A model generated the notes under the pieces. That model searched no databases, was not told the DNA's origin, and worked only from the letters and a program-made list of their open reading frames with translations. A stretch of DNA of 64,000 nucleotides from Umbelopsis ramanniana AG (Eukaryota; Mucoromycota; Umbelopsidomycetes; Umbelopsidales; Umbelopsidaceae), in contig NW_026252088.1 in assembly GCF_025399195.1 (NCBI RefSeq), positions 124,001 through 188,000 on the forward strand. Direction: 5' to 3'. A program made the translations under genes and the position numbers. Of this stretch, positions 11,840 to 22,768 are shown piece after piece. How positions within the stretch are numbered: position 1 is the first letter of the stretch; each line of letters opens with the position of its first letter.

Positions 11840-14800
11840 TTATCCGCGGAATTGAGTGAATGCAGGGTTAGAACCGAACTGCGAAGTCGGTGGTGGGTTC
11901 TGCTGCTGTTGCTGGCCGAATGAAGCTGGCTGACCAAAGGTGCTGGAAGATGAAATGTGTGAGAAGAATGGAACATAAAAGGAAGCGCTAATCATATCGT
12001 ACTCACCCTGTGTTAGCAGGTTGGTTGGCAAACACGTTTTGTCCTTGTTGAGCAAAAGAACCAAAACCAGAGCCAGATTGAGCAGCACTACACACCGAAC
12101 CATCAGATTAGAAAACAGTGCATTCATTTTATACTTATTCAACAATGCCTTTCACTTACGCAGCAAATCCACCGCTTGTACCAAATGATGTAGACGATCC
12201 AAAGGTACTCTTTGGAGCAGTACCAAATCCACGGTTCATATTTGAGCCAAAGTTCGAAGTGGCACCAAACCCAGCGCCAAGACTAGAAGTTGAGCCAAAT
12301 GCTGGTTGAGCACTTGCACCAAAGCCAGAACTTGAACCAAAGCCTGATGACGGAGCATTTCCACCCAAGTTAGTCGTAGACCCAAAGGATGGAGTGCTGG
12401 AAGCGGCACCAAATGAAGTTGTAGAACCGAAAGATGGCGCAGGGGCATTGCTACCAAGACCGGAAGTGGCACCAAAAGAAGGTGTAGCAGCATTTCCGCC
12501 AAGGTTCGTAGTAGAGCCGAACGATGGTGGATTGGAAGAAGCTCCAAATCCAGTAGTGGATCCAAACGATGGGGTTGGGGCATTGCCACTAAGGTTAGAA
12601 GTTGAACCAAAGGACGGCGCGGGCACATTGCCACCTAGACTGGAAGTGGACCCAAAGGATGGAGTTGATGAACCAGCACCAAAGCCAGAACCAGTTCCAA
12701 AGCCAGAAGATGCAGGCTGAGAGCCAAATGGTGCTGATGTAGCAGGCGTTGAACCAAAGGTAGATGGGGCGGTAGTTCCAAAGCCGGATGGTGCTGCCTT
12801 TGCTGAGCCTCCAAATGCTGGTGTAGATGAAGTTGCGCCCCAACCTGACGAAGATGTTGCAGTAGTTGTTTCAAACGTTGGTTTAGGAGCAGCAGATTCA
12901 GTCTGTGAAGTAGCTTGCGTAGTAGCAGGCTCTGAAAGTGCAGAGCCGAATCCAGACAGGGAGAAGGATGAGGCATCAGCTGGCGCTGTTGAGGGTACAG
13001 TTTGTTCAGGCTCTGGTTCAGACATGGCCTCTTCTTCCTCCTCCTCTTCTTCCTCTTCTTCGTCATCCGCAGCTGGTACCACTACTCCAATGCCTTTCAT
13101 AGCTAACTCAATTTCATCCTCTGGAGCCAATCCATCTTCTTCAGGCACTTGTTGCTCTTCTTCCTGTACAGCAGGTTCTGAGATCTGAGCTGCATCGGCG
13201 GTGGATGACTCAGTAGCCTTCTCTTCAGCAGGCGTAGTCTCACCTACAGCAAAACTGTCAGTCTTACTCTCACCCTGTGCTGTGATTTCTTCATCAGTAC
13301 CTTCATCTTCAACGTCAGATTCTAATCCCTGTTCGTAATCTTCGTCACCGGATCCATCACCCATGCGAGGATGCTCAATCACGTCAAAGGAAGAAGCAGT
13401 GTCACTTGGAGTAGGAGACGCTGGCGTGTCTTGCTTTTCGGGCACATTGTCCTGCTTGTGAGTTGATTCTTGAACCTCTTCCGGTGCTTTTTCATCTTTT
13501 TCAGGCACCTTATCACTCTCTTTAGATGCCTCTTCAGTTGGCTTTGAGCTGGGGATTCCGAACGGCGCAGGCTTGTCCTTTGCATCAGTTGCTGAAGCAC
13601 CGAATGAAAGCGTCGGTGATGATTTAGCAGAAGATTGACCAAACGAGAAGGAGAGGGGCGAAGCAGACTTGACATTCATTTGCGATTCTTTTATGCCTTT
13701 ATCTTTAGCAGGCTGTTCTCCAACTGGGGTATTACCAGGGCTGCCCCATGAAAAGGGTTTGGCCACCTGTTCTCCACCTGAAGTATTACCAGGGCTGCTC
13801 CATGGAGAGGCTTTTGCTGGTTGTTCTCCACCAGGGGCTTTACCAAAGCCACCCCATTGAAAGGGTTTTGTTGGTGCCGGTGACGCTTCTACTTGGAAAC
13901 TGAAAGACGGTTTCGATTCTTTGGTTTCCTCTTTCTTCTCAGTAGCTTGGGATTGTGGTGAAGTATCCGTCTGAACAGCCTTGGTGTCATACACCTTTGG
14001 TAGGGAAGAGCCAGACTTGCTCTTCCACGCAGCGCTGTCTGGTTGTGTCGACACCTCATCGTTTTCTTCCTCGTATTCCTCCTCATCTTCATCGTAATCA
14101 TCTTCTTCTTCTTCGTCTTCATCTTCTTCTTCCTCATCCTCTTCGTCTTCGCTATCTAACAAGCCGAGCGCTTCTGATTCCTTTATAGGTGATTTACGGC
14201 TACGAGGGGTAGAGATATCAGACACATCCAGAGATGCAAGGTCGATGCCAAGCGGTGATGGATCAAGTGGAAGGTGTGTTTTTTTCTGAACCACAGGTTG
14301 AGGAGTGATTTTGTGAACATTTGCTGTCCTTGCAGATGCAAATGAGCTCAAACGGCTCAGGAAGCTTTCTTCCATGAGAACCTCACTGGCTGCTTCAAGG
14401 GCTTGTTGAGATGCCTTGGGTATGTGTACCTTCTGCTGTGTTGGCTTGAGCTGGAGGTGGACATCCTCTTCTTCGCCAATAGACTCGTCAAAGGAGAAGC
14501 GTGAACTATGTGCTCTTGGCTTTGGCGTTTCTTCAACAGTAAGACTGGATAGCTTGGATTCTAGCTCGTCCAATTCAACATTATGGACAAATAGGCCATT
14601 TCGGACTTCTCGAATGGTGCGATGGATGGTATATAACGATGGGTTACTGTGGTGAAAAGATAGATGAGTGAATCATGAGCAAGCACGATGAAAAAATAAG
14701 GGGGAGGTGGGAGAAATGAAAGCAAGCAGTGTCTTACCTCAAACCGCGGTATGCTTTTTGATTGCGAAGTATATTTTTCTTCGCATGTTCAGTCTTGCTT

Positions 14801-17800
14801 TCAGCGTCTTTAAAGGAATCATTTACTTCGTTAGCCAACTGCTCAAGGCGTCGCAACGACTCTTGGGCTTCAGGGCCAAGGTGGTCACTCTTGCTTGGGG
14901 GTTGTTTGCTAGAATCAGCGGAAGCATCCAAGAACTTCTTAATTTCCAACTGCTTGTGAGCATCTGGAAATGGAACAGTAATAAGTACAAAGTGTGCGAA
15001 GTAATTCTAAGAGATTTGAACGTGACACTTACTTTTGACTTCACCTTGGTCAAGCTTAACCATATGAAGCTTAATCGATTCACCATCTTGTTGAATGACT
15101 TTCATTTTCTCAAGAAGCTGTCTTGTCAAGCTAACTTGAGTCTTCAAATCACTCAGTTTCCATTGGTCAATCTTCTGCAGAGCTTCCAGGGTATTCAACT
15201 TTGGATTGGAAATACGGTCTCTGGCATTGATTTTCTCGGAAGCCTCAGCAATAGTTCGAAGCTAGATGGTAAAACATACAGATCAGTACCGAAAATATCG
15301 TTGAGATGCAGCATATATAGTTCGTTAGTTCAACTTACACTATCTAATTCAGCATTGAGTGTGAGATACATTGACTCGAATTCCTTAGCCATGCCCTGTT
15401 ACAAAGCGTTAGAAAATACATGCAGACACGCGCTACAAACATTTTAAACGTAGCTTACCTTCAGTTGCGTTTTCTTTTCCGTTTCTGCCGCAGTTGGTGC
15501 AGGTTTTGTTGCTACAGATTTAGGAGGTGCAGACTGAAGACCTTGAAATGAGGATGGGGAAGAGCCGCCAAAGCTCAAGGCGGGTTTGTCCAGCTTCAAA
15601 GAAGGTGCGGTGGAGGTATCTGACTTGGGGCTACTAGCAAATGAACTAGGTGTCTCAAGAGGGGATTGGAATTTGGGAGCTTCAAAAGATGGCTTTGGGG
15701 CTGCTCCGAAGGAGAAGCCTGTATTGGCCGGTTTTGATGGCGAACCAACATTGGATGATGTGGGTTTGTTAAGGCTGAAAGGTGTGCTTGCTACCTCCTT
15801 GGCAGGTGGCGATTTAACAGCAGTACCTAAAGTGAAGCCTCCAGGGCTAGCGTTTGCAGCACCGGTCTTAAATCCACCAGAAAAGGGTGATGTACCGGCT
15901 GGTTTAGCTTGAGAACCAGCACCAAAGGAGAAGCCACTTGCAGCTGGCGCGGTAGCAGTCTCCGTTTGTGATTTCGAAAAGCCGAAATCTGTTTTTGGTG
16001 CTAGGCTAGGCGAATCGAACTTGAAAGAGTTCGATGGTGACTGCGCTGGTGCATTTGAGCTTCCAAAAGATGGCATTGGCGAAGACACTCCTGATCCAAA
16101 CTTGGCAGTACCAAACCCTCCTGGACCACCAATCGTTGAGGTGGCAGGAGTTGGCTTCGCTGCGGTGAAAGACGAGCTGGCTGGGGCAGTAACTGCGGCA
16201 AAGGCACCCGCAGTAAGACTTTGAGGTTTGATTTGCCCAGAATAACTTTCATTTCTTTTGGCTGCTGAAACATTGAGACAATGGAAAGCACCCATGTTGG
16301 CTTCATCGTTGAGATAATAAAGGATCGGAACAGGCTCGACAAGGTTTTCGGGCTCGCTAGGATCAAGTGGTTCTAAGCGCTCGGTAGACGAGAAATCCAC
16401 AGCCAAGCCAAATGGCGATGTGTCCATATCCGTTTTCTCAGAAAGTGGCAGGTTACCGCGAGCAGTGTCATCCAATTCCCATACAGCCCAATCGCCAGAC
16501 TTGTCTTGTCCAACCACGCCGATATGAGCTGAAGGGGCACTAGCAACCAAAATCACGTATGGTGCTTCTTCACCTAAACCTTTGATGACCTGCATGTAAT
16601 AATTTCCTGTTCTTTCTTGCTGACCAAAGGGCATACAAATATCGGTCAAGCGCGTATAGTGCTTGATGGTTGTCTTGGGTTGTCGAGTCACAATGTATCC
16701 ATCATACAAGTGAGCAGGTTGTTCATCGTCTGGTGGAGTCGGTGCTGCATAGATAGGTAAAAACACATTGTTTTCAACCCATACGACGTTTTGAACTATG
16801 TCACACCGAGAAAATGATGTTAATTTGATGGCTTCAAGGAATGCTATTATAGTAAGAAACCTACCATAACGGTCGTCACTCTCGCCGCCAGCAACGGTCA
16901 TAGCAGGAGGAGGTTCCACAGCACTCTTCAAGTTTCCTTCCAAATCATATTGAGACATGAATCCCTTTTGATTTCCCACAGTGATTTGTTTTCCCTTTGG
17001 TGACCAACAGATAGCAGTGGCACCAGTTTCTGCAATCTTAGCTAAAACCGACCCAGAGCTAAGTGACATGTACTGACATGTGTGGTTCTGAAGAAGTACG
17101 GCAATCACATCAGGTTTTTCTTCTGGATTAGGTCGCAAATCCAAGATCGGCGAACCAGCTGAGAAAGTTTTAACAGGTTGCAAATTGGACTAGAGTTTAT
17201 AAATTAGTGCCATGAGATGACGCGCAAGTTTACAACAGCAAGAGTGAGATCGTACCTTGGTGGACATCGCCTTTGCATCATATACGAGAATAGTGCCATC
17301 GGCAAGACCAGCAATGATTTGCTCCTGAGAAGCTGTGAGTCGAAGGTGGTGTACACTTCCCTGTGAAACTTGAACGTCGATTTTGTTGTTGAAGCTCGCA
17401 GTTTCGCCTTTTCCAGCCTTGTTAAAGGTAGTGCGAAGATCGGATAGTTGGCCGAGTACAAAACCTGGCAAGTGCGATACGCCATTTTGACATTGCAGTT
17501 AGAACACGCGGCGTTCGTTCATTGATTAGCATGTTTCAAGTTGTATACCTTTCGGTGTGCCAGCTACAAAGTAACCAAATTTACTCGAGCACTCTAGCAG
17601 AGACACATTGCCAGGATAGCTTTTGGTATCGAATGGATCGCCTGATAAGTTGACTTTGACATCAGGATTCAAGGCTTTCAGTTGAAGAAACTGCAGGGGA
17701 TCAAAAGGTGAGCATGTTTCAGCAATGCAATGCAAGTCTGTGCCATTTTATTACCTCTACTTCCTTCTCGGAAGGTTCGTCACTGTCATTGTTTTGACCT

Positions 17801-17820
17801 AGAACCGCAAAGCTACTCAT
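11840..17820 (-). CDS. Nup159/Nup214-like FG nucleoporin
   Basis: Cytoplasmic-face nuclear pore protein of the Nup159 (animal NUP214) type, which docks the DEAD-box ATPase Dbp5 for mRNA export. It starts MSSFAVLGQNNDSDEPSEK at 17820. The first third, to about 16250, reads as a seven-bladed propeller (AICWSPKGKQITVGNQKG, VILVASAPSAHIGVVGQDK). A first FG region (16250-15480) has motifs such as TDFGFSKS and SGFSFGAGS. A coiled-coil follows (15400-14740; SLRRLEQLANEVNDSF). A long acidic, disordered stretch follows (14160-13030, near-continuous Asp/Glu), then a dense second FG region with SFGS/GFG repeats (12830-11850). At least nine exons give roughly 1,750 residues. Yeast Nup159 keeps its coiled coil at the C-terminus; here the order is propeller, FG, coil, acidic, FG, closer to animal NUP214. 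Some splice sites in the propeller and the 3' end are approximate. Confidence 0.88.
12160..12830 (-). repeat. FG-repeat coding tandem array
   Basis: Diverged direct repeats of about 50-75 bp encode successive blocks with the pattern PSFGST..L(G)GNAP. They come from internal duplication in the nucleoporin tail and are typical of FG domains. Units differ by several bases, so the array is not a recent microsatellite. Confidence 0.8.
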
Positions 17821-18646
17821 GCCTTTGATTGTCAAATGGTTGCAAAGTCAGAAAATGGATGCTTTTAACGCGCAAAGCGAGTCACATGTCCAGAAAGTTT
17901 GGCATTGTTGGCGGGAACAAACAAAATTTTGATGAATGAAAGCTAGAAGCTCCAAGGTTATGAGCGCAGGCTATTCAGTCAAGATGGTTGTTATTTTGAT
18001 GATGCCTAACTTTAATGGTAGACCTAACTAATTGCTATTTGTGCTTCAACTTTTCGCTCCGAGGTTTATTTAGTTTGAGCTGGCCACGATGCGAGATGAA
18101 TCGTTTGAGATAAAAAATGCAAGTGCTTTCATCCAGCAGGGATCGAATACTATTGATTGATAAGTACGATTTCTTATAACTCAAACAAGGATCTTGTTGA
18201 CCAAATTATGCTACAATGACAATAACGATAGTGAAAATTATATCATATAGTCGGTACCATGTCATGGTGGATGGCTAATAAAGAACACACACTTTACGAT
18301 CCATTTTATTAAAACCGCCAGACTGAAACGGCAATACCTAGAGACATAAGTGTTGAAGACAAGTTTACCCAGCATAAATTGATAATCGACACTGCCTTCT
18401 TCCATCTCATTCATATCATTTTACCCATATCGTCGAGTTGTGCCTTTTGAATTCTGTACCTTGCCATGCCTCCAGTGGATACAATATAATTTAAATCTAA
18501 ACGATACGATTGAATTGAGGTTTATTGATGATATAATACAGGAGAAGAAAGTCGATCCAATTCAAAGGGTTCTAGTATCTATCATGAGGCGGAAAAAAGT
18601 GTAGTGTAGTGACAAGACCATGGGATGGTCGAACACAGTAGCTGAT
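17821..18646. other. Gene-free 826-bp stretch
   Basis: Lies between the nucleoporin start and the 3' end of the MRP10-like gene, so it should hold the nucleoporin promoter at its left end. AT-rich, no open frame of note and no recognisable RNA gene. Confidence 0.5.
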
Positions 18647-18938
18647 CTAAAGTTGCTTTCCCAATCGAGCCAAATGGTAGTTGATGGTGTTGGTTGCTTT
18701 TGACTTTTTGACCTTCAGAACGGTAAATGGTGTCAATAAGAAAGAATCAGAGAGTCACCCAATGTTTGTAACTTACAGGTTTGGACATGCATGTGGCAAG
18801 GGCCTTTGCGGTTTGTGCACATCGAGGATCGTCCACACCCGCTCGTGACCAGCATTCAAGCATGGCACCCATTTCGCCAATACAAGGACTGGCTTCCAAC
18901 AACTTCTTTGGTCTAACTTTGAGGGCCTTGAGTTTCAT
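18647..18938 (-). CDS. MRP10-like twin CX9C mitoribosomal protein
   Basis: Small CHCH-domain protein like yeast Mrp10 (animal CHCHD1), a component of the mitochondrial small ribosomal subunit imported through the Mia40 relay. Two exons, 18777-18938 and 18647-18712, give 75 residues. The first begins MKLKALKVRPKKLLEASP, and the conserved twin CX9C pair is complete: CIGEMGAMLEC and CAQTAKALATC. The second exon adds VKKSKATNTINYHLARLGKQL, of which the core NTINYHLARL resembles the end of Mrp10. The intron falls in phase 0 after SKP. It is shorter than yeast Mrp10 (about 95 residues) but all four cysteines are present. HIS3 lies 193 bp upstream on the same strand. Confidence 0.85.
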
Positions 18939-19131
18939 GGAAGTCTAATTGTCAAAGACACAACAAAAATTCATGGCCGAAATGAACAAAGTAAATACTT
19001 GTGACTGCTTCTTTCATCACACTCCCATCCAAGCCAACAAACTCGGCTACCGTGTGCAACGACACCGTTCTCTTCCTTTTTTTTTTCATATTAATACATT
19101 TATTTTAGGGTAAACTTCTGTCGAAACCATT

Positions 19132-19870
19132 TTACAACACTCCCTTTGTGCTAGGAACGTCATTGGTACCTGTATGTTCGACAGCTTGGCGAATGGCAAC
19201 GGCCAGGGCCTTGAAAGCGGACTCGGATCTACAAAAAGTCATGTTGTTAGCGTCTCCAACCCTCTACCTGAAAAAACGATTCTTATATTTACCGGTGATG
19301 ATCGTTGTCACCTTTCAAAACATCCACGTGCAGCGTTATGCCAGCAGCGGTGGCGAAGGAGAAGAGAACGTGAGGAATCATTTCACAAGAGAGGTCACCA
19401 ATCTTCTCTCTTTTTAAGCCAAGGTCGATGGCGGCAAAGGGACGACCGGAGATATCAACAACAGCTCTAGACAAAGCTTCGTCCAAGGGACAGTAAGCAT
19501 GGCCGAAACGCTTGATACCCTTGGGAGTACCAAGAGCTTGTTTGAAAGCCATACCGAGGGCAATGGCGGTATCTTCGGCAGTGTGATGGTCATCGATATG
19601 CAAATCACCAGTACACTTGAGGGTCAAAGACCATCCACCATGCTTGGCCAAAGCATGATACATCTATGGGTATGAGGTTAGCGGAAATGTTGAAGTAGTT
19701 GGAGGACATGCATGACAAATTCATACATGGTCGAGAAATCCAATGCCAGTGGCAATGTCAATTTGTTGATCCATCTTGGAGTCCAAGTTGACCTTTATGC
19801 TGATATCGGTCTCATTGGTTTTACGTTCGATAGAGGCAGCTCTAGCAGGCTGTTGTGAGTTGTCAGACAT
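19132..19870 (-). CDS. HIS3: Imidazoleglycerol-phosphate dehydratase
   Basis: Catalyses the dehydration of imidazole glycerol phosphate to imidazole acetol phosphate in histidine synthesis. The start at 19870 gives [20 protein letters not shown], then [17 protein letters not shown] across the first intron. The metal-binding signature [16 protein letters not shown] is intact, as are [14 protein letters not shown] and the final exon [18 protein letters not shown]. The end, [11 protein letters not shown], is the standard family C-terminus. Three exons, about 205-210 residues, normal for a monofunctional fungal enzyme. No perfect TGASTCA (Gcn4/CPC1) site is seen upstream, although two TGACTG half-matches occur near 19920-19975. 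Confidence 0.95.
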
Positions 19871-20348
19871 GGTTCAAAGAGCTTAGTAGTTGGCTGGCTT
19901 CCCGAAAAAACCAAAGATGGGTCATTTGTGACTGCTGATCTTTTGCTGCCGATCTGTCATTTTTTGACTGGCATTACACTTTGTCTTTTTCACAGTGGGT
20001 TTCTTTCATAATTATGACAACGTGTGATGCCAGCTGCAACTGCTATAGCGTTATTCTAATGTGAAAATGGCATATGTGCTAATGATAGTGGGTGTGCCAA
20101 CCAATCCAATTGTAGCCCATATCCTGACCCTTCCAACATAAAGAAGTAGGACCACCACGGTGTGTTTTAGAATAATTATGAGAATCAAGGGTTAAGCGAG
20201 AGGCTTGGTGCGTTAATAAAGGCACAGGTTGTTTCATGGTGCCCGTCAATGAGCGGTGTTTTAAAAGCCGGCATGAAAAATAACAGCGTTTGTTTATTCA
20301 AGACGGCTTTCGTTTTCCCTTTTTAATTTTCCCCTCTGGTTTTGAGAT
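19871..20348. promoter_or_regulatory. Bidirectional promoter region, HIS3 and the orphan gene at 20349
   Basis: 478 bp between divergent start codons. It has two TGACTG hexamers near the HIS3 side but no clear TATA box, repeat or RNA gene. Confidence 0.45.
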
Positions 20349-20912
20349 ATGGAAGAAGCTGGAGAAACACGATATGCTGCGGAGCTAACTGAACAGACAA
20401 AGGCTAACCGACTTGATGCTCGCTTACTTAAAATAAGCGGTAAATTTCGTCGCAGGTAAAGCAGCATGTGTTTCTTTATCGGTTCAAGTGTGTGCAGTCT
20501 GAGATGAGAATTTTTTTTTATTATTTATTTTGGACTGACTTAATCCACTAGAACCAACGAATCCGGATATCATTCTATTATGGATGTCTGGGTGGACTTG
20601 TTTCCGTGCGTCCAAGTGGCTAGTTCGTTTGAAGCTTGGTGGGCTATGCAATACATGTTGCGCATTACTGGCGAATTTCATGAATACTGTGATGGCTTTC
20701 GAGAAGCTGATGATATTACACAGATGGCCAGCATGTTTGACGAACTTGAAAAGGCATGGTTAGTGTTATTGGAACGGGAAGGGCTCAGTACAACGGACAA
20801 AATTCGATCCATCAATTTATTTCGAGATGGTCAAGACAAAGCTGGCGTGCTCGGTGTCCCAGCAGTGTATCAGCAAGTGGTGAAGGTCCTTGCAGCACAG
20901 CCAACGCCGTAA
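20349..20912 (+). CDS. Uncharacterised small protein
   Basis: I do not recognise this protein. Two exons (20349-20455 and 20552-20912) join in frame through AG|A to give 155 residues. It starts MEEAGETRYAAELTEQTK, is predicted to be mostly helical, and has no signal peptide or membrane segment. The central part is Trp/Phe-rich (MDVWVDLFPCVQVASSFEAW), followed by an amphipathic helix (MFDELEKAWLVLLEREGL). Support for its being real comes from the clean GT-AG intron, codon-phase agreement and the TAA after a continuous second exon. It could be a small subunit of a nuclear or cytosolic complex, but that is a guess. Confidence 0.6.
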
Positions 20913-21171
20913 CATGGATCGGCCACTTTCCAGACGGCACCGTGAACTGCGCTAGGCGGTCGGTTCATTCAGCAGCGTTTATTTAATTGGCCAGCTATAA
21001 TTGGACAACTCGAGAACTGTGGTTACACCAGCTTATTGATGTTACTGCCAAGGTTCGCTGCTAAACCTGTTGCTTCCTTGCTTTTAAAGACCTTTTTTTA
21101 TTTCTCTAATTTCAATTTACACGTCCCTTTCTTCCTTTTTCTCTCTTTCGCTTAATACACTCCCTCCTACT

Positions 21172-22193
21172 ATGAAACTTTTGTCTGTTGCTACCTCTGC
21201 CTTGCTTGCTCTCGGCTCCATCGTTTCAGTCGTCAACGCTGATTCTTATTCTGATGCTATGAAGGAGTTCTGTGGCGGTATGTCCACTTGAAACCTTTCT
21301 AAATATAACGCCCCTAATTTTTGCTAAACATAAACATTTCATCTCGTCGTATAGGTATCACCATCACCTATCCTCAAAAGACCACCGTTGTCAAGGCTGG
21401 TAGTGCAACTAAAGTTTCTGTCAGTCAGTATCATCCTAGATTCGTTCTCGACGCACTAGAGTGAAAACCCCGCTTTATTAACCCTCTCAACTTTTTAGCC
21501 CGTGTGCCCAACGCTCACTTCAAGACCATCACCGGTCTCGATCTTTACAAGGTCACCAACGGCAAGGCCCAGTACCTTAAGAACATCTGGCACGGAAACT
21601 ACACCTTGAACACCCAGGCATCCATTCAGGATAAATTGGATGCTAGCAATGCTGCTGGTCTCTACTACTATCGCGTTTGGGTCACCAACATCATGGGTGG
21701 TGAACACGGTCCTGACTGCACACCTACCTCACCCACCTTCAAGGTCACCAGCGCCAGCGGCCACACCAACGCCGACGGCAGTGTCACTGAGGATGACCTC
21801 AATGATCCCACTCTTTACCACCCCGACTACCAAAAGGGTTGTTTCGGTCTTGATGTGAAGTACCCTGCTGAAGGTCAAACTATTGACATTGGCAAGCACC
21901 TTCGTCTCCAACTCGAACGTGATAGCGCTTCTCAAACCGACGAGTTGTTGCAAGTTGATCTGTTCAAGGGTGACCCCAGCAACCAAGGCCAATTCGTCCA
22001 GAACGTTTGGACCGGCGAGGAATCTATCAACAACATCCTCACCCTCAAGGACCACATGGTCCTTCCTAGCAACGTTACAAACGATGGTGATTTCTTCTAC
22101 AGCATCAAGGTCAGCTCCGACAAGGTCGACAAGGCCGAAGATGCTTGCACCTTCTACTCCAAGGGCTTCAAGATTACTGGAACCTCTGCTTAA
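21172..22193 (+). CDS. Secreted protein with two duplicated beta-sandwich-like domains
   Basis: The N-terminus is a textbook signal peptide (MKLLSVATSALLALGSIVSV, cleavage probably after VNA). Three exons (21172-21277, 21355-21423, 21499-22193) encode 289 residues. The mature protein has two halves of the same plan. Each begins with Cys-Gly or Cys-Phe-Gly and an ITYP/VKYP strand, then DLYK or DLFKG, then NIWHG or NVWTG, a YYYR/FFYS strand, a late Cys, and ends FKVT or FKIT. Two cysteines per half suggest one disulfide each. No GPI signal, Ser/Thr stalk or catalytic motif is seen. Strong use of C-ending codons and a pyrimidine-rich leader just upstream suggest high expression. The strand pattern recalls the KNH/Kre9-like or Ig-like wall-associated folds, but the match is weak. 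Likely a cell-wall or extracellular protein of unknown role. Confidence 0.82.
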
Positions 22194-22768
22194 ATGCCAG
22201 CCTTGAATTTTCTGCCTTAATTCTTTTTATAAGCAGTAGAAAAAAAAAAATAGGGAAAGAGACAGTAATATATACACAATGGCTTGTTTCATTATTTCAC
22301 CTTCACATCCCTTCCCTTCGAAAATTGCCACCCCCGTCTTTGTTTTATCACACCTTTTTTTTATATCCATCATCAGTGTTGTAACCCTTGTCCGCTTGTA
22401 ACATTTTCAATAAATGCTTAACAGTACACGTTATCCATGCAACCGTATTACAATGATGAACTGTCAGTCAGTCAGTGCGGTGTCACCGTGCTCCATAGGC
22501 TTCAATGGAACATTGACTCCCATCCATCATTCAAATTGTTATCAGCCATTTAATAGATGATATTTATCCTTCGTGAAGCCATCCCGTTGTTCTTTTGCTA
22601 CTTTGAGTCTAACATGGCTATTGGTATGATGTTCACTTAAACACGGGTTTTACAGCTTACGATTGTTTCACGGTGTGAGAATTAAACCCTATCCCAATCG
22701 CATCATTGTGACATGATATGGCAGGGCTCGTCCCAACATCAATTTACAAAGCCAGTCCGCCCGCCGGT
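22194..22768. other. Intergenic region with poly(A) signal and next promoter
   Basis: 575 bp between two co-oriented genes. The first part is the 3' region of the secreted-protein gene; the rest should hold the promoter of the Rieske-AIF gene. No further gene is apparent. Confidence 0.5.
22409..22414 (+). terminator. Putative AATAAA polyadenylation signal
   Basis: A perfect AATAAA about 215 bp downstream of the secreted-protein stop codon. It could serve a long 3' UTR; alternatives closer to the stop are only A-rich. Confidence 0.4.
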
